Shown: positions 7,990 through 16,174, counted from the first letter of the stretch. The stretch: DNA of 22,000 nt from Euryarchaeota archaeon UBA126 (GCA_002497025.1 DAMG01000016.1:1-22000); one strand, 5' to 3'. The notes: a model not told the origin generated them from the letters alone. Translations and numbers: made by a program.

Positions 7990-9306
7990 ATGGCATGGAG
8001 CAGAAAATCAGCCATGTTTGCCGCCCTTGCGGTAGCCATGTATCTGCTCGGATTGGTGTTGAGAAATCAGCAACTAGTCACTGTCGCCGTTGTGCTACTA
8101 TCTTTCCTTACCTATGCTGCATTCCGAACAACCCATGCCGACGTTGCTTCTAGTGGACGTCGCTTGGATGATGCAGACGCTGATTCAGGAGTTGCTCTAC
8201 AATCAATTGTCGCAATGCGAAAACTATCCTCTGCGAGAGTTTTCGAGGACGGTGAAATTGATGTTGTCCTTAGGATTCAGAACCGATCTACTCTCTCCAA
8301 GGTTCTAGAGGTCCGAGACAGAGTCCCTGAAGTTATGCGAATAAAGAAAGGAGCAAATTATGTTCTGATGGAATTAGGTGGAAGGAAAGAAACTGAAATC
8401 TCCTATACAATTGAGGCGCCTCTAAGAGGATTCTATACAATTGGGCCCGTTTGCGTCAGAGTACAGGATGCCTTCGGATTATTCCACAATGAAAGGGAAA
8501 TTCAACTCTACGATGACTTCCTTGTATTCCCCAAGATGGAAGATATCAAGGATGCGTTGATTAAGAGTAGGGTTCCAAAAATCTTCACTGGTGCCGTGAA
8601 TATTCGTAACCCTGGTGAAGGTACGAATTTCTACAACTTGCGCGAGTATATCCCAGGAGACCCGATGAAGAAGGTAAACTGGAAGGCTTGGGCTAGGTCT
8701 GGAAAGATGATGGTAAACGAATTTGAACGTGACGCGGTTAGCGACATAATACTAATCATCGATAGTCGATCTGTATCTGAAACTGGTCCTGTAAGCCGAA
8801 ATTCCTTGGTTTACAGTACAAGAGCTGCTGCAAGCCTTGCACAGTATTTCCTGTCTCGAAGAGACTCAGTTGGTTTGGTGACTTATGGTGACGAAATCGT
8901 ATCAGTTGATCGAGATACTGGAAAGAAACAATTGTACGTTATTTTGACTAAGCTGGCCGGCGCCATGGCAAAGGGTAACACACCTCTGAAAGTGGTGACA
9001 AATCGTATTCTTCCTCACATCAATCGTGGAAGCCCAATTATTATTCTAAGTCCATTAGAAGACGACCTCACAATAATTGACGCTGTAAGAGACCTCAGAG
9101 CTAGGAACTTCGACGTAACCATACTATCTCCATCTAGCCTTGAGTTCGAGTTCGATGCCAGAAGACTAGATCGTACTGGATATGAAGTTCTCAAGACTGA
9201 GCGAGATATCCTAATCAGTGAATTGCGTGGATTAGGTGCTAATGTTATGGATTGGGAACCAGACATGATGCTCGTAACTGCATTAGCCGGAGCAAGAGGA
9301 TTCTAG
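7990..9306 (+). CDS. DUF58 domain protein
   Basis: This 438-aa protein has two N-terminal membrane segments (about 8-24 and 27-46). A beta-rich region follows that resembles the Ig-like part of DUF58 proteins. The DUF58 signature lies at about 212-247: YNLREYIPGDPMKKVNWKAWARSGKMMVNEFERD-type residues, with the key features R-x-Y-x-x-G-D and W-x-A-x-A-R. After it a VWA-like fold begins with DIILIIDSRS (252-261). The metal-binding DxSxS motif there is degenerate (D-S-R-S-V-S). DUF58 proteins are the usual partners of MoxR ATPases and are often linked to cell-envelope assembly or protein quality control at the membrane. The gene stop TAG at 9304-9306 overlaps the Shine-Dalgarno sequence of the next gene. 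Confidence 0.92.
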   Translation: MAWSRKSAMFAALAVAMYLLGLVLRNQQLVTVAVVLLSFLTYAAFRTTHADVASSGRRLDDADADSGVALQSIVAMRKLSSARVFEDGEIDVVLRIQNRSTLSKVLEVRDRVPEVMRIKKGANYVLMELGGRKETEISYTIEAPLRGFYTIGPVCVRVQDAFGLFHNEREIQLYDDFLVFPKMEDIKDALIKSRVPKIFTGAVNIRNPGEGTNFYNLREYIPGDPMKKVNWKAWARSGKMMVNEFERDAVSDIILIIDSRSVSETGPVSRNSLVYSTRAAASLAQYFLSRRDSVGLVTYGDEIVSVDRDTGKKQLYVILTKLAGAMAKGNTPLKVVTNRILPHINRGSPIIILSPLEDDLTIIDAVRDLRARNFDVTILSPSSLEFEFDARRLDRTGYEVLKTERDILISELRGLGANVMDWEPDMMLVTALAGARGF

Positions 9307-9312
9307 GAGGTG
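9305..9312 (+). promoter_or_regulatory. Perfect Shine-Dalgarno with no ATG/GTG/TTG after it
   Basis: AGGAGGTG begins in the DUF58 stop codon. At the proper distance there is no standard start: ATT at 9315 is 4 bases and ATC at 9318 is 7 bases from GGAGG. Reading from ATC gives an N-terminus of (M)ADEVKTEG, similar in style to the MAEDTSEE and MTEEKAA starts of its operon neighbours. This decides the start of the next gene. Confidence 0.7.
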
Positions 9313-9317
9313 AAATT

Positions 9318-10256
9318 ATCGCGGACGAAGTCAAAACTGAGGGGCCTTCAGACACATCCCACCTTTACGATGGAAAGACCGTTAGGTCATCTGCGCCAAG
9401 TAGGAAAAAGGCTGCAGGCCGACTAAAGTCGAGTACTGATATACCCAAAGATGCGATTCCAGAAGTACACGTGCCATCTTGGATTGAATCTTTCTTCGGA
9501 GGGCCAATTGTATCTTCGATGAAGTTCCTCCCAGCTAACCGAACTGTGACTAATTTACAGGTAAGTTCAGCGGGATGTCTAGTACTTCTAACCGCACTTA
9601 CCCTACTATTCACTCCGGTATCTGGAACCGCTTGGTTTGCTATCGCAAATTTAATTGGAATTCCATTAATTGGAGGAGTAATTCACATCCTCATCATGAT
9701 TATTGGTGCTATTGGAGGAGCATATGGTATCTTCCAGCGTGACCAGAGGGCATTGTTGGTCTCGTACGTTGCAATGCTACTCGTAACCCTAAGATTCGCA
9801 GGAAGTAAAGTAGAATTCGGATTCGATCTACTACCTGAGCAAGAGATTCTACAGAAGGTGCTGCTAATTGCCTACGCGGTTTTCCTAGTCATGTACTTCG
9901 AATTAACCAATGGAATTATTCGATTTTCAATGTTGGACACTTCAATTAGAACTGGAGAAGTCTACGTAATGGGAGAAGGTAAAATCATCAGGCAATATTA
10001 CCGAGCGATTGGAATTACTCCAGTTGTTGCAGGAATAGTAGCCTTGCTAACTCTTCTCATCAACCTAATTATCCCTGCAATGGTCGGTATATTCGATAGC
10101 GTTCAAGCAAACAGATTGAGAGAGTCCGTGGAATTAACTTCGGTATACGGTGTAGCGCTTGGAACAGCCATGGTGTTCACGGTTATCGCAGCCGCATTTG
10201 CAGTAAACCTACCTCTACGCCTACAGCAAATGCAAGAAGGCCGAGCAAACAAGTAA
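9318..10256 (+). CDS. Polytopic membrane protein at the end of the MoxR/DUF58 operon
   Basis: I do not recognise a named family. From the ATC at 9318 the protein is 312 aa. A polar Ser/Lys-rich N-terminus of about 60 residues is followed by about six or seven membrane segments, roughly at 84-101, 106-138 (possibly two), 145-162, 177-195, 233-257 and 278-298. A loop with DTSIRTGEVYVMGEGKIIRQ lies before the fifth. The short C-terminus is basic. Position directly after DUF58, with its Shine-Dalgarno in the DUF58 stop codon, ties it to the MoxR module, where polytopic membrane proteins often occur as the last component. An in-frame ATG at 9252 would give 334 aa but overlaps DUF58 by 55 bases and has no ribosome binding site. 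A GTG near 9471 would remove much of the N-terminus. The gene ends 9 bases from the convergent chorismate synthase stop. Confidence 0.8.
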   Translation: MADEVKTEGPSDTSHLYDGKTVRSSAPSRKKAAGRLKSSTDIPKDAIPEVHVPSWIESFFGGPIVSSMKFLPANRTVTNLQVSSAGCLVLLTALTLLFTPVSGTAWFAIANLIGIPLIGGVIHILIMIIGAIGGAYGIFQRDQRALLVSYVAMLLVTLRFAGSKVEFGFDLLPEQEILQKVLLIAYAVFLVMYFELTNGIIRFSMLDTSIRTGEVYVMGEGKIIRQYYRAIGITPVVAGIVALLTLLINLIIPAMVGIFDSVQANRLRESVELTSVYGVALGTAMVFTVIAAAFAVNLPLRLQQMQEGRANK

Positions 10257-10265
10257 GCGCCTAAT

Positions 10266-11369
10266 CTACTCTGGATTTAGGAACCCACCAATCATCCCCA
10301 AGTCTGCTACAACCAGTCTAGCGATAGCCCCGACAACTGGAACCGCCCGAGGACCCAATACAGGGTCATGCCTTCCACCGACTTGTAGTGGGCGTTTTTC
10401 CCCACTAGGAAGATGCAGAGTCGATTGTTCACGGGATATACTACTTGGTGGTTTGAAGTGGATAACCACTCGAATCGGGGCACCGGTTGACCTGCCACCG
10501 AGTGCACCATCTGCTTGAGCAGATTCTGAACCTTCTAACTCGGGTTTATCGCCATCAAAATGCCATGCATCATTATGCTCAGAACCTCTCATCTTTGATG
10601 CTTGAACTCCTCTAGAAAATTCAACAGCACGAGCACCAGGGATAGCCATCATACCTCGCGCTAGAGCCGGTTCTAGGCCATCAAACCAAGGCTCACCTAC
10701 ACCTATTGGTAATCCTTCGATTATACACTCAACACTCGAACCGACCGAGTCTTGATTCATTCTAACTTCTTCGATACAGTTCGAGAATGATTCAGCAGCC
10801 TCTGAATCCAGGCAATTCAACCGAGCCATTGTCGAACCTTCGGGAGGTTCTGTATCTCTATCTAGTTGGAACAATGGTTTAGCATGTAAATCACCAACAC
10901 TGTGTAAATGAGCATCAACTCTCCAGCCAGCTTGATTCAATAACCCCCTTAATTGGCTGGCTGCAGTTACTAATCCGTAGGTCAATCTAGCTGATTGTGA
11001 GCCACCTCCTCTCAAGTCTGCTGCGCCATCTGTACGTACCATTTCTGGAAGGTCAGCATGTCCCGGACGTGGTTGATCAGGGAGGAAGCTGTAATCCTTA
11101 GATTTAGCATCAGAATTCCAAGTAAGCAATACAATTGGCCAACCTGTTGCCTTACCTTCATGAACACCTGAAAGAATCTCGCATTCGTCCGATTCAGTAC
11201 GCCTACTGAGGCCTTTTCTTCCAGGCTTTCTCTTTGCAATATCCTCGTTTAGTGCCTGTAAATCGATTTCTGTTCCGGCAGGAATCCCTTCGACCAATGC
11301 GCCTACGCATCTACCATGACTTTCTCCGAAGAGAGTCACACGAATCGAATCTCCTAATCTCATTCCCAT
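10266..11369 (-). CDS. aroC: Chorismate synthase
   Basis: This enzyme converts 5-enolpyruvylshikimate-3-phosphate to chorismate using reduced FMN, the last step of the shikimate pathway. The 367-aa length is normal. Family motifs are present: TLFGESHGR (12-20), RPGHAD (101-106), DLRGGGSQSARLT (118-130), GGRSTGAPI with FKPPSSI, and near the end GRHDPVLGPRAVPVV. The third motif departs from the common RGGGRSSARET form at the Arg and Glu positions. The start is ambiguous. An ATG at 11369 gives MGMRLGDS. An ATG at 11363 makes an ATGA overlap with the shikimate kinase stop and gives MRLGDS. It is the last gene of a four-gene aro operon. Confidence 0.97.
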   Translation of the reverse strand: MGMRLGDSIRVTLFGESHGRCVGALVEGIPAGTEIDLQALNEDIAKRKPGRKGLSRRTESDECEILSGVHEGKATGWPIVLLTWNSDAKSKDYSFLPDQPRPGHADLPEMVRTDGAADLRGGGSQSARLTYGLVTAASQLRGLLNQAGWRVDAHLHSVGDLHAKPLFQLDRDTEPPEGSTMARLNCLDSEAAESFSNCIEEVRMNQDSVGSSVECIIEGLPIGVGEPWFDGLEPALARGMMAIPGARAVEFSRGVQASKMRGSEHNDAWHFDGDKPELEGSESAQADGALGGRSTGAPIRVVIHFKPPSSISREQSTLHLPSGEKRPLQVGGRHDPVLGPRAVPVVGAIARLVVADLGMIGGFLNPE

Positions 11370-12226
11370 TCATCTCTCTCCCAGTGAAGGTCAACACCAT
11401 GATGAGTTCGTGTGTGAATGAATTCTAACCCTTTAGATTTGATATGTTCCTTCACCAAATCTGCCTGCTCGGCCTCACAAAGAACTGCGATTGCTGGTCC
11501 GGAACCCGAAATCGCAGCAGGACAACCAAATAGAATTTCGATATCTTCGCAAATTTGTAATGCCTCTTGATCATTCAAGGCCTCTGCGACCGCTTGTCCG
11601 TTCATCCTAAAGGCATTGATTGGAGAGCCATTTCTCAATTGCAAAACAATTTGTTCAAACCTTGTACGAAGATTCTCAAATGATTGTATTTCGACTACTC
11701 CCTTTCGCATATCTCTTAGTACGATTATTACTTCCTTTTCCGGAAATTCAATTTGTTGCAATAATCCATTTCCAGTTGCTGCATTTGCGTCAACTATCCA
11801 AGTAGCAGGATAGTTAGCAACTGCGATGTCATCTTTACCCCCTGAGATACTGCAACCAGCCTTTATTTGAATTGCTGAAATAAGATTGAATGTCACATTA
11901 TCGCTAAGAATTACAGAATTACCTGCAGATAGTGCATTAATTGCTGCCATCAATAATGCTGAACTAGATTTCAGACCCATACCGCTTGGTATATCCGACT
12001 TAACAAGCCATCCAATTTGTCCTGGAGGAAGCGGTAAATCTCGTTCTTTCCAAGCCTCTAATAGTAGTTGAAGCAATTTGTGTTCATCTCCCTCAGAGAT
12101 TGATGTACCTTCCACTAAACCAACATGTGTCCAAAGATCAATCGGCGTTGAACTACCATTTCCACAACCAAGAGCATGCAGTAGGCTGATTCCGCCATGA
12201 GCTCGACCAGAACCGTAGACCTTCAT
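11360..12226 (-). CDS. aroK: Shikimate kinase, archaeal GHMP type
   Basis: This enzyme phosphorylates shikimate with ATP. The 288-aa protein belongs to the GHMP kinase superfamily used by archaea, unrelated to bacterial AroK. Visible motifs are GSGRAHGGISLLHALG near the N-terminus, the ATP-binding loop SDIPSGMGLKSSSA (77-90), SGGKDDIAV (128-136) and AISGSGPAIAVL (238-249). The gene overlaps DHQ synthase II upstream by an ATGA and overlaps or abuts chorismate synthase downstream, so translation is probably coupled. I see no truncation or missing motif. Bacterial-type shikimate kinase is excluded by the GHMP fold motifs. Homoserine kinase is the main alternative, but the aro context and the DIPSGMGLKSSSA loop favour shikimate kinase. 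Confidence 0.95.
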   Translation of the reverse strand: MKVYGSGRAHGGISLLHALGCGNGSSTPIDLWTHVGLVEGTSISEGDEHKLLQLLLEAWKERDLPLPPGQIGWLVKSDIPSGMGLKSSSALLMAAINALSAGNSVILSDNVTFNLISAIQIKAGCSISGGKDDIAVANYPATWIVDANAATGNGLLQQIEFPEKEVIIVLRDMRKGVVEIQSFENLRTRFEQIVLQLRNGSPINAFRMNGQAVAEALNDQEALQICEDIEILFGCPAAISGSGPAIAVLCEAEQADLVKEHIKSKGLEFIHTRTHHGVDLHWERDEWE

Positions 12227-13158
12227 CTTTCATTCATCTCCCCTGCGAGTTCTCGACCAATGTGTCGCATACCCGAGGAAAGACGTACAGCGATTTTGTC
12301 TCCATCCTGTATTGAGGTGACACTGATGTTTCCTTCTTCATTGATGAATCGAACAGTTTCGGCTTGTTGTACCAACACTTGTGCCGATTGATTATCACAA
12401 TCAAATCTAATCAAAAGAAATGGCCTTCTTTCGATTTTCAGGCGGCCAATAGTAGCGCTACGGGTTTCTCCTGAGACGTTTGCGATTGCTACTTGATCTC
12501 CTGAAGTCAATTCGCTGAGATATTTGGTTGAGCCATTAGCCATCAAGCAGTAGGCGTGAACTGCCCCCGCATTAATACGAAATGGCCTAGAAGGAACAAA
12601 TTCGGAGGGAAGGGTTTCTCCATGAATCAAAACTAATGCATTTGCAGAAGACCCGATTAGCATACCTTCTCCATCGGATAGCCTCTCTGTCAAATCAACA
12701 CAGATTCGTTCACCAACACCCCCTGATTCTATATTAGTAACATTTGCTAAAACAAGTGATTCAGTTACTTTTCCACTTTTAGGTTGAACTGAATTCCTCT
12801 CTCCAGATATCTCCTCTGCGGCGTTCCACAATTCTTCATCAGCGTGAAGCAATAATGCATCCACTCCATGTTGCAGTGCGAAGGCAGCTCCGCTAAGATC
12901 TACGGTTTGTGAAATTGCAGCTGCAATTCTAGTTCCACTTCCTGCAGCTGCGGCAACGATGTTCTCTAGAGGAATCATTGTCCAATCCGAACATCGAACC
13001 AAAATCCAATCAATCATACCAACAAGTGAGATTGCCTCATCTTGGCCATGGAAATCATCCAGGTGAACTTCGGCCACATCGTGGTCTGAAGATTTCCAAA
13101 CCCTATCAGCCCTAAGAGAAAAATCCGAGGATTCTTCACTTTCAAGCCACAACTGCAA
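12223..13158 (-). CDS. aroB': 3-dehydroquinate synthase II (archaeal type)
   Basis: In archaea this NAD-dependent enzyme converts the ADH synthase product, 2-amino-3,7-dideoxy-heptulosonate, to 3-dehydroquinate, replacing the bacterial DAHP/AroB route. The 311-aa protein carries the family blocks: VGERICVDLTERLSDGEGM (148-166), IGSSANALVLIHGE (168-181), RPFRINAGAVHAYCL (191-205), YLSELTSGDQV and IGRLKIERRPFLLI (237-250). The end has GMRHIGREL, where many family members have GRHFG. The length is a little short for the family. The start is TTG at 13158, 4 bases after a GGGGTGA that overlaps the stop of the preceding gene. A second in-frame TTG at 13152 is possible. It ends in an ATGA overlap with shikimate kinase. 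Confidence 0.94.
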   Translation of the reverse strand: MQLWLESEESSDFSLRADRVWKSSDHDVAEVHLDDFHGQDEAISLVGMIDWILVRCSDWTMIPLENIVAAAAGSGTRIAAAISQTVDLSGAAFALQHGVDALLLHADEELWNAAEEISGERNSVQPKSGKVTESLVLANVTNIESGGVGERICVDLTERLSDGEGMLIGSSANALVLIHGETLPSEFVPSRPFRINAGAVHAYCLMANGSTKYLSELTSGDQVAIANVSGETRSATIGRLKIERRPFLLIRFDCDNQSAQVLVQQAETVRFINEEGNISVTSIQDGDKIAVRLSSGMRHIGRELAGEMNER

Positions 13159-13162
13159 GTAA

Positions 13163-13957
13163 TCACCCCAAATGTTCTGCAGCCTCGACGGCAGTCTTTC
13201 CTTCGTGAATTACCGCTTTTAGAGCCTGAATATGAGAGGCTGGATTATCTGCCCCAAATACCTGTCTTCCCATACATACTCCGGCGCCGCCCGCCGAAAT
13301 TGACTGCTCGACAATATCGAGTAATTCTGTGAATGAAGTTCCACGTGGACCGCCAGCAATTAGAATTGGAATAGGCACTGCCGCACATACTTCAGCAAAA
13401 GATTCTGCGTCACCTGTCCATGGAACTTTGACAACATCACAACCTAGTTCCCAAGCAACTCTTGCCGCGTGAGCAATCCCTCCAGTATTGTCATCATCAG
13501 AGACAATTAGATTTGGCCCTCGAGGGTATACCATACCTAGCACAGGCATTCCGAGGGAAATTGCTTCGCCGGTTAAGGCCCCCATTTCAACAATCATTTC
13601 CGGTTCGTATTCATCACCGAGATTAATCTGAGCCGAACATCCCGTTGCTCCTCGAAATAGACATTCTTCTGCGGATGCTACTCGCACTTTTTCTCCTGCA
13701 CGTTCACCAGCATGTAGGGTAGAAACAGAGACGTGGCAAACAAAGCGATTCCATCCGGTCCTCTCAAAGTGATGACTCAAGGAGCCTTTCTGGAGAACAA
13801 TTGCATCGGCGCCCGCTTCGATACATGAATCGACGACTTCGTCCATCCTTTCAAGACCCTTTTCTGGATAACCAGATATGCCATGATCCATAGGAATCCA
13901 AACACCCTTCCCATCTGGAAGTAAGCGAGCCAACCTCTCGAATAGGGTCTCGGCCAT
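13163..13957 (-). CDS. aroA': 2-amino-3,7-dideoxy-D-threo-hept-6-ulosonate (ADH) synthase
   Basis: This class I aldolase-like enzyme starts the archaeal route to 3-dehydroquinate by condensing a 6-deoxy-5-ketofructose 1-phosphate-derived unit with aspartate semialdehyde. With the ATG at 13957 it has 264 aa. The fold's conserved residues are visible: MDHG with Asp24, MVYPRG with Tyr144, VVKVPW with the Schiff-base Lys177, and phosphate-binding AGGPRG (201-206) and GVCMGR (226-231). A longer form from a GTG at 13981 would add RECRRNS and has no family support, so I use 13957. It is the first gene of the aro operon, 4 bases ahead of its pathway partner DHQ synthase II. A related aldolase such as fructose-bisphosphate aldolase is the alternative, and context argues against it. 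Confidence 0.93.
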   Translation of the reverse strand: MAETLFERLARLLPDGKGVWIPMDHGISGYPEKGLERMDEVVDSCIEAGADAIVLQKGSLSHHFERTGWNRFVCHVSVSTLHAGERAGEKVRVASAEECLFRGATGCSAQINLGDEYEPEMIVEMGALTGEAISLGMPVLGMVYPRGPNLIVSDDDNTGGIAHAARVAWELGCDVVKVPWTGDAESFAEVCAAVPIPILIAGGPRGTSFTELLDIVEQSISAGGAGVCMGRQVFGADNPASHIQALKAVIHEGKTAVEAAEHLG

Positions 13958-14003
13958 GGAATTCCGCCTACACTCCCTCACTTGAAAGGATGCGTTTCGA
14001 AAA

Positions 14004-14050
14004 ACTGCAATAATTATCCGCTCCCTAAGGGAGCGTGGGCAATATATCTC
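14004..14050 (-). promoter_or_regulatory. Putative aro operon promoter with operator-like dyad
   Basis: Reading the minus strand, a TATA-like GATATATT lies at 14049-14042. Downstream comes a perfect 7-bp dyad, CGCTCCC-TTA-GGGAGCG (14035-14019), and then a second AT-rich ATAATTATTG (14017-14008). If the first box is used, the dyad lies between it and the start site, a classic archaeal repressor position. If the second is used, the dyad is just upstream of it. The 5' leader before the ADH synthase ATG at 13957 would be about 25-60 bases. Confidence 0.5.
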
Positions 14051-14067
14051 AGTAATTAGACATTGAA

Positions 14068-15363
14068 TTAACTAATTGCTCCTGCAGCAATTAAGAATAT
14101 CAACAATCCAATTGTCATTACAAATGTCACTCCATGGAATATTACTTCAATGAAAATTTTCAGTCCATCTTCCTCAATTTTGTTGTATGGGAATAATTTG
14201 TAGATAACTTCTCTTCCACCTTTGATTCCGAAAAATATCCGAGCGAATCTAGCCCGTCGAACTATTTCGAAGCAGACCATTACAGCAATCAAAACGAAGA
14301 TTGTACCAATAACCATTCCAGAATAGTATCCCAAGCCAATAGCACCCAAGATAGCTATCGGAAGGAAAGTCAGGTGCATGTGAACGATGTATGTTGGATA
14401 TACAGCCTCATTTAGGTAAGAAAGCCATTTGTGGGGTTTATTCAACAATTTGGAAGACCAACTAAAAATTAGTAAACACCAAAACCATGCGTGAAAGGAT
14501 TGCAAAAATGAGGCAATTGTTGCAGTGGCAGAGAATGCTGCATAACCACGATCAACCCAACCCCCTTCCATTACCGAAGGAATCGTACTACTTTCATTCA
14601 TGATGAACCACAATATTGCCAATATTGGAGTAATGATGGTAACTGGTATACGTACAGAATCCAAGGCTGGGAAGTATTCCTCTCTAGCAGAGATCAACAG
14701 GAATCCGAATAAGAAGTAAATCATGTATCGAGGGAATTCCCACCACATACCTACTTCGCCGAAATGCCATGGTTTGAACAAAATTCCATTCAAGGCCAGA
14801 ATAAGAGGCGGTAGCAGCAAAATTCCAAGGCCCCACTTAACCCGTAAAATCGAACGAACAAGACGTAAAACTAAGCCATCTGGATTATTTCTCACATGGG
14901 AGAATAAAGGTGTCAAAAGAACGGAGTAAATGAGTAGATTGTAGATGAACCAAAGGTGCCCATAGGGCATCTCATCTGCACCGGGAAATATTGTAAACAA
15001 CAGCGCGGTTTTCTTTCTAAATTCAAAAATACCAAACCAGAGAATGTAGACTCCGAAGAGAAGTGGAAGGCCCAATCTTGTTCCTCTTTCTCGGATATAT
15101 TGTTGCCAAGATCTCCTCCGGAAAGCGAATGCTGTGCCCATACCTGAAATCACGAATAATGCGGCTAGCCTCCATTGATGCATGACTGAAATTACAACGA
15201 ATAATGGTAGATTGAATAATTCCATTGAACTCTTCTCACCTTCGAGTTGACCCAAAGAGAATACTGCATAATGGAACCAAATTAGCAGAGCAAATAGCAT
15301 CACTCTGAGCCAATCTATGTCATGGCGACGGATTGGTTGACTGAGAGTTTGAATATCTTGCAT
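14068..15363 (-). CDS. Acyltransferase family 3 membrane protein (OpgC-like)
   Basis: This 431-aa polytopic membrane protein begins RRHDIDWLRVMLFALLIWFHY (residues 12-32). That is the N-terminal block of acyltransferase-3 proteins, with the conserved Arg/Asp pair and His31 in WFH. About ten hydrophobic segments follow, with typical features such as FVISGMGTAFAFRRR, GHLWFIYNLLIYS and FPRYMIYFLFGFLL. The family transfers acyl groups such as succinyl or acetyl to extracytoplasmic glycans or lipids. The closest flavour by eye is the glucan-modifying OpgC/MdoC type. The acceptor here is unknown. The start ATG lies 18 bases after the exonuclease III stop and has no clear Shine-Dalgarno. It may be the last gene of the upstream minus-strand operon. 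Confidence 0.85.
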   Translation of the reverse strand: MQDIQTLSQPIRRHDIDWLRVMLFALLIWFHYAVFSLGQLEGEKSSMELFNLPLFVVISVMHQWRLAALFVISGMGTAFAFRRRSWQQYIRERGTRLGLPLLFGVYILWFGIFEFRKKTALLFTIFPGADEMPYGHLWFIYNLLIYSVLLTPLFSHVRNNPDGLVLRLVRSILRVKWGLGILLLPPLILALNGILFKPWHFGEVGMWWEFPRYMIYFLFGFLLISAREEYFPALDSVRIPVTIITPILAILWFIMNESSTIPSVMEGGWVDRGYAAFSATATIASFLQSFHAWFWCLLIFSWSSKLLNKPHKWLSYLNEAVYPTYIVHMHLTFLPIAILGAIGLGYYSGMVIGTIFVLIAVMVCFEIVRRARFARIFFGIKGGREVIYKLFPYNKIEEDGLKIFIEVIFHGVTFVMTIGLLIFLIAAGAIS

Positions 15364-15381
15364 TGGGAATCGTCTCGAAAA

Positions 15382-16161
15382 TTAGAATTTGAAGTCAATG
15401 ATTAGTGGAGCGTGATCTGAGCAATCTAAGCCTGCTTGACGACTTACTTGTGCGGATTCAAAAGCCGAAAAGGCAGCATCGTTGGCCAGAACATAGTCGA
15501 TGCGCCAACCTCTGTCAAGAGCCCTTGCTTGACCTCTATTCGACCACCATGTGTAGGGTCCTTTTCTGTCTCCAAAATGAATTCTATGTAAATCATACCA
15601 GCCACTGTCAAGGAAGCGGCTGAACCATTCTCTCTCATGGTCAAGGAAACCAGATATCATGCGATTTCCGCTTGGGTTCCATATGTCATTCTCCGTGTGT
15701 GCAATGTTCAAATCACCAACCAAAACAACAGGCTCAGGTGAATTCAGATACTGTTTAGCCCAAATCAACAAATCCTCCAACCACTGGTCTTTGTAGGTCT
15801 GTCTCGCTGGACCGGACCCCCCATTAGGCAGGTAGATATTGATGCAAGTCAACCCTCCAGATTTGGTGGTTAGGACTCTTCCTTCCAAATCATCAGGATC
15901 TAAATCAGTATCAATCCCTCTTGCAATTTCTTCCATCCCCAAACGCGAAAACGAGGCCACTCCCGAGTAGCCTTTTTTTTCTGCAGGATGCCAAACAACT
16001 TCATGCCCAGAAGGTAAATCCCAATCCTTAGGTAATTGTTCAGGTAATGCCCTTACCTCTTGTAGAAGCCAAACATCTGCATCGATTTTAGCCATCCAAT
16101 CATCCATGCCTTTTCGAATAGCAGCCCGGATTCCATTAACATTCCAAGTCACTACTCGCAT
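15382..16161 (-). CDS. xthA: Exodeoxyribonuclease III (AP endonuclease family)
   Basis: This is a base-excision repair nuclease that cuts DNA at abasic sites and trims 3' blocked ends. With the ATG at 16161 the protein has 259 aa, a normal length for the family. The whole active site is visible: TWNVNGIR (Asn7), LLQEVRA (Glu35), INIYLPNG (Tyr110), VGDLNIAH (Asp150, Asn152), GPYTWWSNRG (201-210), WRIDYVLA (Asp222), and SDHAPLI (Asp249-His250). A longer reading from a TTG at 16206 overlaps the upstream gene and adds 15 residues outside the fold. GGTGAT just before 16161 supports the chosen start. The gene follows the ABC permease stop by 13 bases, so it is probably co-transcribed with the ABC genes, although no functional link is evident. 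Confidence 0.96.
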   Translation of the reverse strand: MRVVTWNVNGIRAAIRKGMDDWMAKIDADVWLLQEVRALPEQLPKDWDLPSGHEVVWHPAEKKGYSGVASFSRLGMEEIARGIDTDLDPDDLEGRVLTTKSGGLTCINIYLPNGGSGPARQTYKDQWLEDLLIWAKQYLNSPEPVVLVGDLNIAHTENDIWNPSGNRMISGFLDHEREWFSRFLDSGWYDLHRIHFGDRKGPYTWWSNRGQARALDRGWRIDYVLANDAAFSAFESAQVSRQAGLDCSDHAPLIIDFKF

Positions 16162-16174
16162 CAAATCACCAGCA

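Noticed and set aside
9252..9317. ATG 9252 as start of the membrane protein
   Set aside because: It lies inside the DUF58 gene without a ribosome binding site, while a perfect one precedes 9315/9318. It stays possible if non-canonical initiation does not occur.
13958..13981. GTG 13981 start for ADH synthase
   Set aside because: It adds RECRRNS with no family support; MAETLFERL is a natural beginning.
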